The position numbers and the translations under genes are program-made. A DNA stretch of 45,299 nt from Candidatus Thorarchaeota archaeon (GTDB taxonomy: Archaea; Asgardarchaeota; Thorarchaeia; Thorarchaeales; Thorarchaeaceae). Shown here in pieces: positions 1 to 8,802 of this stretch (the first letter of the stretch is position 1; each line of letters opens with the position of its first letter). The stretch is from positions 1 through 45,299 of the forward strand of contig JAEORN010000039.1 of assembly GCA_016840825.1 (NCBI GenBank), given 5' to 3'. Below the pieces are notes generated by a model that did no database searches, was not told the DNA's origin, and saw only the letters and a list, made by a program, of their open reading frames with translations.

Positions 1-2718
1 ACCGAGACCATGCGTACGAATGTCCATAGCAAATATCGTAACTTCTGTTCCAGGATATTTCTCTTTGATCTGAGTCGCTTGCTTTAGGGAGTTCTCGCAT
101 CCATAATAGCAGCAATAATCTTGATTCGTTCTGCGGTCTCTGGAACCCACACACTGAATGAAAGCGACACTCTTTGGAGCATCACCATCTGATGGCCTCT
201 TTACTTTACCATGCGTGACTCCAGCAGCATTCGTCAACCTCTCAAGCTGAGCATTTGTTATTACATTTGGAAAGATACCGTAACCGAACTCTCGCGTTTC
301 CGAGGGATTATAGATATCGAATCCTGTTGCGACAATGATTGTACCAACCTCAAGATCCTCATATGCATCGGTCATGGAATGGTCAATGGCACCCTTTGGA
401 CAAACATCTACACAACGCAAACACTCGGAGCATATCCCACATGATATACAGCGAGAAGCTTCCAGCAATGCAGTATCATTGCTAAATCCCCGTTCCACTT
501 CAGTGAATGACTTTGTTCTTTTACTGCTCGCGACTTTAACAGGCGCATAACGAGGAATCCTAACTGCATCATCCAATGCGAGAGATTCTGGAGGTATTGG
601 TTTGAACTCCTGTGCTCTTTCCAAGGTCAAACCAAGATTTCTTAGGAATCTACTAATCGATTCAGCAGCTTCCTGTCCAGCTTTAACTGCATCGATTACG
701 AGTCCTCCTCCCGTTACTAAGTCACCGCCAGCGAAGACTCCTTTCATGCTCGTTTCCAGTGTCATTGGATCTACGACAGGAGTTCCCCATTTTGTTAATT
801 CAAGTTCTGAGTGAGGCCCATCTGAAGGTACACCTTGGCCGACAGCCACAATTATGTCACTTACGTTCAAATCAAATTCGGAGTTCTTTATAGGAATGGG
901 TTTCCTTCTTCCCGAATCATCAGGGTCTCCAAGTCGCATTCGAATGCATTTGACTCCCTCGATCTTAGTTCCATTATTTAGAATCTCTATAGGTGCCGCG
1001 AGAAGCTCTAATCTAATACCCTCATCTTCAGCATCAGCAATCTCCTGTTTTATTGCAGGCATCTCGGCTTTTGACCTTCTATACAGCACTGTTACATATC
1101 TCGAACCAAGACGTCTAGCAGTACGCGCGGCATCTATTGCAGCATTTCCTCCACCAACAATAACAACACGATTTCCTAGTTGGACTGTCTTTCCACTGTT
1201 CACGGAATCAAGGAATTCTAAAGCATAATGAATACCAGAAACATTCTCTCCAGGAATCATTAGATTCCGGCTTTCCAAAGCTCCAGTACCAAGAAATACT
1301 GCTTTGAATCCCTTCTCGAAAAGAGCTGAACAATTATTGACAGGTGTCCCTAATTTTATTTCGACACCCAAGTCTTTCACCATTTGAATCTCAGATGATA
1401 ATACATCACGAGGAAGCCTATGCTCAGGTATGCCCCACCTTAAAAGGCCGCCAGGTTCTTCTCTAGACTCGAAGATTGTTACAGGATATCCGCATTTAGC
1501 GAGTTTTTCAGCGCATGCAATGCCAGCAGGTCCAGCACCAACGATGGCGACCCTATCCTTTTTGTCAATCATCACTTCTGGTGATTCGTAAGTTTTCTGC
1601 TCACGTTCATAATCGGCCAGCCACCTGTGAAGGTTACGGATATCTACACTCTCATCAACCAATCCCCGCGCGCAGTTCGTTTCACAGATACCGGGACATA
1701 CTCGACCAAGAACACCGGGGAATGGAATTGAATCTCTTACTGTTTCTAATGCAGCTTTGTACTCACCCATTCTAATTAGAGCAATGAATGCCTGAGCATT
1801 AACATTTGCAGGACAGGTTATTCGACATCCTGGATCTCCTCTTTTTGAAATTGTATGTGTGTTTGGAGTTGCCTGAGGAAATGGAATGTGTACTGCTTTC
1901 CTGAGCCCAAGTCCAAATTCATATTCATTCTTCACTTCCGATGGACATACTTTCTCACAATCAGTACAAGCATTGCAGAGATTAGAATCAATATACCTCG
2001 CCTTTTTCCTTACTCGCACACTGAAATTCCCTACATAACCATCAACCTTGTCAACCTCACTATACGTCATAAGCTGGATATTAGGATGCCTTCCAACTTC
2101 AGCCATAATGGGACCAAGGATACAAATAGAGCAATCATTCTGCGGAAAGACTTTATCGAGTAAAGCCATCTGACCACCAATAGTAGGGCGCTTCTCAATG
2201 AGATATGTTTGGAAACCAGCTTTTGCCAAATCCAAAGCAGCAGAAATTCCAGCAACACCTCCACCAATTACTGCTGTCCTCTTTGTAACTGGAACTATCT
2301 GTCGATTCAACTCTTCCAGATTGCGAACTCGCTCAACAGACATCTCCACTAGAGCCTTGGCTTTCTCGGTTGCCAGATCCTTCTCAGCCATATGACACCA
2401 ACTAACATGTTCTCTTAGATTGACCTGATCATATAGAAATGGATTGAGACCTACTGATTCTATGCATTCTCTGAAAACAGGCTCATGCGTTCGTGGTGTG
2501 CAAGAGGCTACGAGAATCCTATTTAGAGCATGTTCTTTGATGGCGTTCTTGATGTTCGCTTGTCCATCATCTGAACAGGCAAACATCAGATCAACCGCGT
2601 GCACTACATCCTTTAATCCGCCTGCATACTCTGCAACTGCTTCACAATCTACAGTGCTGTTGATATTGAGACCACAATGGCAAACGAATACACCGATTCT
2701 TACCTCACTCCCATTCAT
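1..2718 (-). CDS. hdrA: HdrA-like flavoprotein with nested GltD/NfnB-like NADPH oxidoreductase module (C-terminus beyond window)
   Basis: An open frame of 906 codons enters from the right at ATG 2718 and runs off the left edge without a stop. It begins with an HdrA N-terminal domain (Cys-containing, residues 1-115) and an FAD motif GGGVAG near 152. A 4Fe-4S motif CNACTDC starts at C248. From about 295 to 690 lies a complete GltD/NfnB-like unit: Cys cluster C298, C302, C341, C345, C349; second dinucleotide motif GAGPAG near 393; third motif GGGNAA near 522; and a terminal FAD signature AGGD near 664. A CxxCxxC-type cluster follows from C757 (CISCGIC, then CLRC and a distal CP), and HdrA sequence resumes (CVGSRD, CCYYGC). 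HdrA is the flavin electron-bifurcating subunit of heterodisulfide reductase; the insert should add NAD(P)H exchange. Start overlaps hdrB stop (ATGA). Family is certain; the physiological partner is inferred. Confidence 0.9.
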   Translation of the reverse strand, partial: MNGSEVRIGVFVCHCGLNINSTVDCEAVAEYAGGLKDVVHAVDLMFACSDDGQANIKNAIKEHALNRILVASCTPRTHEPVFRECIESVGLNPFLYDQVNLREHVSWCHMAEKDLATEKAKALVEMSVERVRNLEELNRQIVPVTKRTAVIGGGVAGISAALDLAKAGFQTYLIEKRPTIGGQMALLDKVFPQNDCSICILGPIMAEVGRHPNIQLMTYSEVDKVDGYVGNFSVRVRKKARYIDSNLCNACTDCEKVCPSEVKNEYEFGLGLRKAVHIPFPQATPNTHTISKRGDPGCRITCPANVNAQAFIALIRMGEYKAALETVRDSIPFPGVLGRVCPGICETNCARGLVDESVDIRNLHRWLADYEREQKTYESPEVMIDKKDRVAIVGAGPAGIACAEKLAKCGYPVTIFESREEPGGLLRWGIPEHRLPRDVLSSEIQMVKDLGVEIKLGTPVNNCSALFEKGFKAVFLGTGALESRNLMIPGENVSGIHYALEFLDSVNSGKTVQLGNRVVIVGGGNAAIDAARTARRLGSRYVTVLYRRSKAEMPAIKQEIADAEDEGIRLELLAAPIEILNNGTKIEGVKCIRMRLGDPDDSGRRKPIPIKNSEFDLNVSDIIVAVGQGVPSDGPHSELELTKWGTPVVDPMTLETSMKGVFAGGDLVTGGGLVIDAVKAGQEAAESISRFLRNLGLTLERAQEFKPIPPESLALDDAVRIPRYAPVKVASSKRTKSFTEVERGFSNDTALLEASRCISCGICSECLRCVDVCPKGAIDHSMTDAYEDLEVGTIIVATGFDIYNPSETREFGYGIFPNVITNAQLERLTNAAGVTHGKVKRPSDGDAPKSVAFIQCVGSRDRRTNQDYCCYYGCENSLKQATQIKEKYPGTEVTIFAMDIRTHGLG

Positions 2719-3611
2719 CTTGTTACACCTCCTGCGAATTTTTCTAGGAATGGAGTAGTCTTGATGGTGTGATAATCCAATCCAAGTTCAGAGGGTTGAT
2801 ATCCAAATGCTAATGCTAGGACCTGAGGATAGTGAAGCACTGGCAAGTTTAACTCACCTTCATCATACTTCTTCGCAACGATTTTCTGGCCCATATCATG
2901 CTGTAGATGGCAGAGTGAACACACTGTGACAATAGCATCAATATTCGCTTTCTGTGCATCATGCAATCGCTCTTTCAAAACTTCGTCTGCCAAGTCATCA
3001 TCTGCACCTCGTAACAATCCGCCACAGCACCTGTGACGACCTGTGTATTGTTTACTTGCTAGGCCGATTGCTTCTAGAATCTCATCAGCAAATGTAGGTC
3101 TTTCCGAATACTCAATGTTCAGCAGCTCATGAGGTTTGAGCATATGACACCCGTACCTGAGACCTATCTCTAATCCGTCTAAACTAGTGCTGACATGCTC
3201 AGTTATCGATTCCAGACCGATTTTATTGTAGAGAAAATCAATCAGGTGATGAGCCTCGACTGTGCCTCTATATCTAAGTCCAGCTCTTCTAAGTATCTCA
3301 TTGACCTTCTCTCTCATTTCAGGGTATTCTCTTAGTGTATGATTGACTCTCTTATACGAGTGAAAACAACCACTACATGGAGTTATCAGATCTAAACCCA
3401 TTGCCTCAACTTTTGCCAGATTTCGAGCTGCAAGAGCAATACTTGTGGTCAAATCAAGGGATTGCATCCAAAATGGGGCACAACATGTTTCATTCGGAAG
3501 GTCGACATACTCTACCTCAAGCTTATCAAGCACTTTCCGTGTAGATGCTTCATATCCAATTAGTGACCGCCTTGATGGGACTAGACATCCCCAAGCTACG
3601 ACATATTTCAT
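2715..3611 (-). CDS. hdrB: Heterodisulfide reductase subunit B (two CCG domains)
   Basis: 298 residues with two complete CCG-type cysteine motifs: C9, C43-C44, C79/C82 and C155, C195-C196, C231/C234. In methanogen HdrB these ligate the two non-cubane 4Fe-4S clusters where the disulfide of CoM-S-S-CoB is reduced. Both sets are complete here, so catalytic competence is likely. The substrate need not be CoM-S-S-CoB, because nothing else in this window is methanogenic; a different disulfide or acceptor is possible. It lies between hdrC and hdrA and shares a 4-nt ATGA overlap with each, which implies one mRNA, coupled translation and fixed stoichiometry. No transmembrane segment is seen, so this is the soluble type of Hdr. 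Confidence 0.93.
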   Translation of the reverse strand: MKYVVAWGCLVPSRRSLIGYEASTRKVLDKLEVEYVDLPNETCCAPFWMQSLDLTTSIALAARNLAKVEAMGLDLITPCSGCFHSYKRVNHTLREYPEMREKVNEILRRAGLRYRGTVEAHHLIDFLYNKIGLESITEHVSTSLDGLEIGLRYGCHMLKPHELLNIEYSERPTFADEILEAIGLASKQYTGRHRCCGGLLRGADDDLADEVLKERLHDAQKANIDAIVTVCSLCHLQHDMGQKIVAKKYDEGELNLPVLHYPQVLALAFGYQPSELGLDYHTIKTTPFLEKFAGGVTR

Positions 3612-4165
3612 TTCTCATCCCCCTTCCGTAAGTGCTTTGCAAGGATTTCAGTGAATCCCGATGCTTCCAAGATTTTATGGACTTCCTCTAGAGAAGGTTC
3701 TTGAAGTATTGGAAGACCAAGGATTTCCCGCATTTTATCCACAGCGTGTGTTTTAGGAGCAATGCGACCAACCTTCGCAATCTGTGCAGCCATCTGGATG
3801 TAGCCCTCTGCAACATATCCTTCCTCAACAGCCTTATTTCGTAGAACGGTGATAACATCAGTGAAGTTCACTTCCTGCACACATCGCTCTTCGCATGTAA
3901 AACAAGCAGCACACATCCAGATGTCCTTACTCGAAAGCACCTGATCTTTTAGTCCCAAGAGTACATTTCCTAGTACTTTTCGAGGTCTATAATCTGTCAC
4001 TGCGCTTACAGGGCAACCTCCACTGCAAGCACCACATTTCAAACATCTAAGTAATCCTTCTCCGCCGATAGTTGATGCAATATCATACTTGAAGTGATCA
4101 TCGATATCAGAATCAAGAATAGGGATGGTCGCTCTTTGTACACGCTCTTTTTCTAAGTCGCTCAT
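3608..4165 (-). CDS. hdrC: Heterodisulfide reductase subunit C (two 4Fe-4S clusters)
   Basis: 185 residues and the first gene of the hdrCBA operon. It carries two ferredoxin-type 4Fe-4S motifs: C41-C44-C47 with C51-Pro, and C85-C88-C91 with C95. HdrC transfers electrons between the flavin subunit HdrA and the catalytic HdrB. Length and motif spacing match soluble HdrC. The start is ATG 4165, set by a strong SD (GGGAGG) six bases upstream. Its stop overlaps the hdrB start. The region upstream is AT-rich with several TATA candidates. Confidence 0.93.
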   Translation of the reverse strand: MSDLEKERVQRATIPILDSDIDDHFKYDIASTIGGEGLLRCLKCGACSGGCPVSAVTDYRPRKVLGNVLLGLKDQVLSSKDIWMCAACFTCEERCVQEVNFTDVITVLRNKAVEEGYVAEGYIQMAAQIAKVGRIAPKTHAVDKMREILGLPILQEPSLEEVHKILEASGFTEILAKHLRKGDEK

Positions 4166-4470
4166 TACATGCCTCCCGACCAGACTCCTGGAAATGCTAT
4201 CATTGCACTAAGGTCTTGGCATTCGAGGACCATCAATACTATGCTATCAAGTGAAAACTATGTATTACCGATTCTAGATTGTCACAGGAAATCATTTGAA
4301 TTACATAATATAGCTTAAGCTTACATATAACTCAATACCATAGTTAAACAAACAATCATATATATATAATAATAAATACTATGTTTAAGAGCTTAGTTTC
4401 AAAAATAACATCTTTGCGTTTTTCATTATTTTCGTTTTTTACATTTATAACAGAATAACGCACTCTAATA
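4166..4470. promoter_or_regulatory. AT-rich divergent promoter region between hdrCBA and tdh
   Basis: About 300 bases with no credible ORF, much richer in A+T than the flanking genes. It contains a perfect 10-bp palindrome AGCTTAAGCT at 4312-4321, flanked by TATA-like sequences on the minus strand (around 4303-4311 and 4321-4330) that could serve hdrC, and a run of TATATATAATAATA near 4358-4375. A plus-strand TATA-like TTTATAAC at 4445-4452 would start transcription near 4473. Box positions are inferred by eye; the palindrome is a direct observation and could be an operator. Confidence 0.5.
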
Positions 4471-4472
4471 GA

Positions 4473-4578
4473 ACATTTTGAAAGAATATCTCAACTCGGA
4501 GGAAAGTCCATTTTAGTCAATCAAAGTTGGTGAAATGGTACTTTAATAGAAACCCAACTCTTTTAACTGGGTCTTTTT
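4473..4578 (+). ncRNA. Candidate structured RNA or 5' leader upstream of tdh
   Basis: Downstream of a TATA-like box (4445-4452), two hairpins sit close together. The first pairs 4503-4507 with 4540-4544 and 4508-4513 with 4533-4538, with a single bulged T at 4539; it continues inward with 4518-4520 pairing 4527-4529. The second pairs ACCCA 4552-4556 with TGGGT 4568-4572 and is followed by T5 at 4574-4578, like a small intrinsic terminator. The 5' shoulder GGAGGAAAGTCC resembles the conserved CR-I segment of RNase P RNA, but the element is far too short for a complete RNase P RNA. It could be a free small RNA or a leader that controls tdh. Confidence 0.35.
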
Positions 4579-4600
4579 GCGCTCAAGCATAGTGGTCGAC

Positions 4601-5554
4601 ATGAAACGAATACTTGTCACTGGTAGTTATGGACAGATTGGTACTGAGCTTGTTGGCGCTCTGAGAAAGAAATATGGCGGCGAGAATGTCATTGCGACAG
4701 GAAGGAAAAAGCCACCAGCAATTCTCACCAAAGATGGACCATACCTAGCACTCGATATTATGGACATGAATCAGCTTCAAACGATGCTAGTCGATCAGGA
4801 TATCGATATCGTCATTCATAATGCATCACTACTCTCAGGAACCGGTGAAAAGAATCCCCAGCTTGCTTTTGAAACGAATATCATCGGAGCATATAATGTC
4901 CTAGAAGCCGTACGAATCCTAAGTCTGGATCAGGTGATGATCCCAAGCTCAATCGCAGCATTTGGTCCAAGTACTCCGAGAGAGAACACTCCTAATGATG
5001 TCATTATGCGACCGACCACTGCATATGGTGTTTCTAAGGTCTTCATTGAGCTCTGGGGAGAGTACTATGTCAAGAGATACGGACTCGATTTCCGTTCACT
5101 CAGATATCCAGGTATTATCAGCTCAGAGGCTTTACCGGGTGGTGGTACTACTGACTACGCAGTCGAGATATTCTACGAGGCGTTGAAGAACAAGAAGTAC
5201 ACCTCGTTCTTGGACAAGGGAACTTACCTGCCCATGATGTATATGCCAGACTGTATCAAGTGTACAACGGACCTCATAGAGGCTCCTGCTGAGAAGCTCA
5301 TCCATAGGAGCTACAATATCACAGCGATGTCCTTCGCACCTGAAGAGATTGCTGCTGAGATTAAGAAGCACATCCCAGAGTTCGAGATATCCTATGAGCC
5401 AGACTTCAGACAGGAGATCGCTGAATCATGGCCAAGCTCGCTTGATGATAGTGCAGCTCAAAAGGAATGGGGATGGAAACCAGATTACGATTTAGCTGCT
5501 ATGGTTGAGGACATGCTTGAAAAGCTGTCAAAGAAACTTGGAGTGAATTACTGA
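4601..5554 (+). CDS. tdh: L-threonine 3-dehydrogenase, short-chain (SDR) type
   Basis: 317 residues from ATG 4601; upstream in-frame TTG/GTG codons at 4577 and 4592 would add residues before the Rossmann strand and fall in the hairpin terminator, so ATG is preferred. The protein oxidises L-threonine with NAD+ to 2-amino-3-ketobutyrate, which is then cleaved by 2-amino-3-ketobutyrate CoA ligase or decarboxylates to aminoacetone. It shows the NAD motif GSYGQIG (8-14), the catalytic YxxxK (Y142, K146) and the hallmark TDH stretch PGGGTTDYAVEIF followed by LPMMYMPDC. These separate it from UDP-sugar epimerases. This is the SDR form found in some bacteria, archaea and animals, not the zinc MDR form. 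Monocistronic, ending in a strong terminator. Confidence 0.93.
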   Translation: MKRILVTGSYGQIGTELVGALRKKYGGENVIATGRKKPPAILTKDGPYLALDIMDMNQLQTMLVDQDIDIVIHNASLLSGTGEKNPQLAFETNIIGAYNVLEAVRILSLDQVMIPSSIAAFGPSTPRENTPNDVIMRPTTAYGVSKVFIELWGEYYVKRYGLDFRSLRYPGIISSEALPGGGTTDYAVEIFYEALKNKKYTSFLDKGTYLPMMYMPDCIKCTTDLIEAPAEKLIHRSYNITAMSFAPEEIAAEIKKHIPEFEISYEPDFRQEIAESWPSSLDDSAAQKEWGWKPDYDLAAMVEDMLEKLSKKLGVNY

Positions 5555-5626
5555 ATCAAGGCTGATAATTTAGCATTGTATAGGACTCTTTGTAGTCTGC
5601 CTTAATTCGACTCGAATCTAGATTTG

Positions 5627-5678
5627 TTATTCTATCGAAATAGAATAAGAGAGGACGACAATCAATTTGTCCTCTCTT
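5627..5678. terminator. Tandem overlapping hairpins, bidirectional terminator
   Basis: Two perfect inverted repeats lie between the convergent tdh and the surface-protein gene. TTATTCTAT (5627-5635) pairs with ATAGAATAA (5640-5648) around a CGAA loop. AAGAGAGGAC (5647-5656) pairs with GTCCTCTCTT (5669-5678) and is followed by a T run. The repeats share two bases (5647-5648), so the two stems compete at their junction. Confidence 0.7.
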
Positions 5679-5685
5679 TTGGTAA

Positions 5686-8442
5686 CTATTTCTTCTTCCT
5701 TCTGACGATTACCAGAACCACAATAATTGCGACTAAGGCGAGAATAATCAGGATATAGATTAGATAGTCAGCAATATCTATTGGTCCTGTTGTAGGGGTA
5801 GTCGGAGTCGTGGGAGTTGACGTTGATACTTCACTCACCGTCACAACAACTTCATCTGAAGCGCTATTTCCTGAAATGTCTGTGAAAACAATAGTGTAAT
5901 TATACACTCCTACTACTAGACCATCGACGGAAACAGAAACAGACTCAGTCGAGGAGTTCCATGCACCGGATATAATAGAAACCCCATCTTTGAATACCTC
6001 ATACGTATCTGGTTCAAAGTCTGTTGCATTCCACGAAAGTTCATGCCCTGTTGAACCCACTATATAATCAATATTAGAAGGACTGCTTACATCTGGAGAT
6101 ATCGTATCTTGTACGAGTATACTATCTGCAATCGAATTCCAAATACCGTGCCATCCTTCCATGAATATGATATAGTTGAGGGTCCCGGATTCGGTTGGAA
6201 TCCATGAATATGAATATTCATCTCCGTATCGAGTCATGGAGTGATTGCTTCCATCGAACTCGATGTCGACAGTATTGACGCCTAGAGGATAAGTGACGGT
6301 GACATTAACTGTGATTTCTTCTCCAAGCTCCAATGGATCAACCTGCTCAACCAGACTATGCCAAGCGGGGCCATCAGGATAAGGCTCATACTTGAAATCC
6401 ATAGAGGCCCATGATGTCCAAACTCCAAGACGATCACATGCTCGAACTCTGGGGTAATAGCGAGTTGAATTTACTAAAGAAGGACCAGAGTATACAATGG
6501 CTGTATCAGGTTTTATGAAATCAACATACAAATCATAGGTCATATCAGAATCGCCAACCGCATGAGATGAAAGCCAAACCACATCCCATGCTCTATAACC
6601 GCCTGCATTATGATCAGTTTCTCTGGAGCTTATTATTCCGCTTAAGTGATCATCCCACTGAATATCAATGATTAAGTCGTAGTCTCCTGAATAGTAGAAG
6701 GAGTCTTCAATGTCAATGATAAGATACCCTCCAACATTCTCCAGCCAATAATGCGATTCATTAAGAACAGTTGCCGGAGAGAATGATCCATAATTGCCTT
6801 CAAAATCAAGATAATCCAAAGGACCTAGTATTGAAGTTTCTCCAATTTGGACAGAGAAGTTTTCAAATTCCAATGGGGTGTTTCCCCAGACTCTGAATGC
6901 CAACTTATCTATATACCCAACCGAACCAATGAGGCTTTTATTGTACTTGAATTGAAATCTACCGGATTCACCTAAATCCGTTCCAAATGGATAAGAGTTA
7001 AGATTTATGCTTTCTGAGAGCACTTCCTCACTTGCAAATTCCAAATCTAACTCGTAGGTCCTTGTTTGAGCATATGTAGCAGTAGTAGCTACAGATGCCC
7101 CTAGACCTTCTATTCCTGCAGCAGATCCAGGTCCGCCGGTTCCTTTCCTCCAGATATTTGTTAAATCAGAAGTACTGTTTGTCAACCTGAATTCTATGAT
7201 GAGATCAGAATCATTGCTACAGAAGAATGTGTTTTCAATATCGATGCAAAGAATGTGGTCTTGAATGTCAACTTCATAGGTATCTCTATTCAGGACCTGA
7301 ACTGGGTTTCGTCCCAGATAGTTTGCTGCAAAATCTGTTGTTAGGTCACCGGATGCTGTATTAAGCATGAACACTTCAAGGTTCTCTAAAATGAGTGTGC
7401 CGCTTGCGATTGAAGCGTTGAAGTATAACTTATCAACGGTCCCAGAATGTGGAATGATACTTGCAGGAAACTTCATCTGTAATCTAACTTCATCACTCAC
7501 ACCAAAGGGATGGCCATTCGTTGCATCACCTTGGTCAAAGACCACTTCGGTAGAGGTCTGCTTTTCTCCCCAGAGTAGTGTTTCATTGTAGAATTCATTG
7601 CTCCACATTTCAATTTCATACGCTCGTTGTGTATCAGAGGTCGGAGTGGTATCAGGATCCGTAAATACCCATTCGAAGAGAGGAGTGGAATCCTGAACAT
7701 ATTCCGTATATGGTCCACTTGATTCGCCATCAATCGTAAGATCTGTGATTTGAGGTGTAGTGTACTCTATTGAAATGTAGCTTGCATTGAAGTGATTCGC
7801 CTCATCTTCCATGAAGGTCTTTCCTATACCCGAACTACTGCTGACTTCATTGTCTTGCACTAGCACTGAGGTCAGTATCTTATTACCTGAAAGCGTCGCG
7901 ACAACATCTGATGTGATATCCCAGCTATACCAATTCAATGGAACAAACATATCCGGGCTAGCGGGACTATCAATAGTATCTGTTGCGAGTGCATTGTAAC
8001 TAGGAGCATTGTTCCAAGTGATTGTCTGCTCTGTCCAAGAGTCATCAGAAGAGTAATACACTGATATTGGCTCATCATCACTACCAAATGCTGAATCAAG
8101 ATAGACATGAAGAGTCACTTGAATGAATGCCGCACCATCTGGAATGTGCGATAGATTGAACTTGAGATAGGAGCGCGTAAGTTGACCGCTCATTCCTTTC
8201 CCTACCGCAAGTCCATCTGTTCCATCGAAATTTGTATCCGGGAGAGAGTTTAGAATGGATTCATCTTCTACTACCGGGACTTTCAGGTTTACTATATCCC
8301 CATCACTGAGGACAGCATTGCTCGTTAATTCAACTTCTTCAACAGCTTCTTGACTCTGCACTAAGGATGTTGGAGTCAAAACAAAGGAAAAAATCATACA
8401 CATGCAGATTGCAATTGATAATACGGTCTTATGTCGTTTCAC
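5686..8442 (-). CDS. Large secreted, membrane-anchored surface protein with CBM96/DNRLRE-like domain
   Basis: 918 residues. An N-terminal signal peptide (about 1-30) is followed by a DNRLRE/CBM96-type beta domain (about 55-210; a YLKFNLSHIP-type strand, then WTEQTITWNNAP), which is linked to carbohydrate binding in other proteins. Next come long Ig-like/fibronectin-like beta regions and, near 780-865, a domain with an ELSWNATD-type strand. A Thr/Pro stalk (STPTTPTTPTT) leads to one C-terminal helix (about 890-912) and a basic tail RRKKK. The chain should be outside the cell, anchored at its C-terminus. Many NxS/T sites are present, as usual for archaeal glycoproteins. Start is GTG 8442, with GAGAGGG upstream. 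An S-layer or adhesin role is possible but unproven. Confidence 0.8.
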   Translation of the reverse strand: MKRHKTVLSIAICMCMIFSFVLTPTSLVQSQEAVEEVELTSNAVLSDGDIVNLKVPVVEDESILNSLPDTNFDGTDGLAVGKGMSGQLTRSYLKFNLSHIPDGAAFIQVTLHVYLDSAFGSDDEPISVYYSSDDSWTEQTITWNNAPSYNALATDTIDSPASPDMFVPLNWYSWDITSDVVATLSGNKILTSVLVQDNEVSSSSGIGKTFMEDEANHFNASYISIEYTTPQITDLTIDGESSGPYTEYVQDSTPLFEWVFTDPDTTPTSDTQRAYEIEMWSNEFYNETLLWGEKQTSTEVVFDQGDATNGHPFGVSDEVRLQMKFPASIIPHSGTVDKLYFNASIASGTLILENLEVFMLNTASGDLTTDFAANYLGRNPVQVLNRDTYEVDIQDHILCIDIENTFFCSNDSDLIIEFRLTNSTSDLTNIWRKGTGGPGSAAGIEGLGASVATTATYAQTRTYELDLEFASEEVLSESINLNSYPFGTDLGESGRFQFKYNKSLIGSVGYIDKLAFRVWGNTPLEFENFSVQIGETSILGPLDYLDFEGNYGSFSPATVLNESHYWLENVGGYLIIDIEDSFYYSGDYDLIIDIQWDDHLSGIISSRETDHNAGGYRAWDVVWLSSHAVGDSDMTYDLYVDFIKPDTAIVYSGPSLVNSTRYYPRVRACDRLGVWTSWASMDFKYEPYPDGPAWHSLVEQVDPLELGEEITVNVTVTYPLGVNTVDIEFDGSNHSMTRYGDEYSYSWIPTESGTLNYIIFMEGWHGIWNSIADSILVQDTISPDVSSPSNIDYIVGSTGHELSWNATDFEPDTYEVFKDGVSIISGAWNSSTESVSVSVDGLVVGVYNYTIVFTDISGNSASDEVVVTVSEVSTSTPTTPTTPTTGPIDIADYLIYILIILALVAIIVVLVIVRRKKK

Positions 8443-8802
8443 TGTGTTTCCCTCTCAATAGGAATACATCTAATTCATTCACTGAAATCGAAGAATGGTT
8501 TTTGGCATGCACATTAAGCGGACTCAAATGGATATCCAAACCAATCCTAACCTTCCGGAACGTATGGGTAATAGGTTTTTTAATTTGTGGGTTCATAGAA
8601 TCTCATTAACAGAACCAATGACAAACAATAATGCTAGAGAAGCACTCCTTGAAATTCGGAATCAAATACAAAGTTGAATTGAGAATTCGTATGAATCACA
8701 TTTCTTCTCTTTTTCTTACCTCAGACTGTAGATAAATCCAAGTTTTTGATTTTTGGAAAAGAGAGATATTGGTTAGTTCCATTAAGGTGCTGGGAGATTT
8801 GT
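8443..8802. other. Intergenic region between divergent surface-protein genes
   Basis: About 360 AT-rich bases between divergent starts. The minus strand around 8575-8590 has an AAATTAAAAAACC-type TATA candidate for the surface protein. On the plus strand only a 19-codon frame at 8621-8677 is seen, without a clear SD. GGGAG at 8792-8796 is the SD of the next gene. No RNA gene is recognised. Confidence 0.4.

Noticed and set aside
211..2395. Several plus-strand ORFs of 60-124 codons
   Set aside because: They lie antisense to the long HdrA-like frame, have no SD sites and show no family-like sequence.
4473..4578. A full RNase P RNA gene
   Set aside because: Only the CR-I-like segment and a P4-like stem are seen; the space between them is about 20 bases of loop, too short for the catalytic domain.
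8621..8677. A 19-codon ORF (MTNNNAREALLEIRNQIQS)
   Set aside because: No clear SD or promoter fits and the length allows chance; kept only as a note in the intergenic entry.
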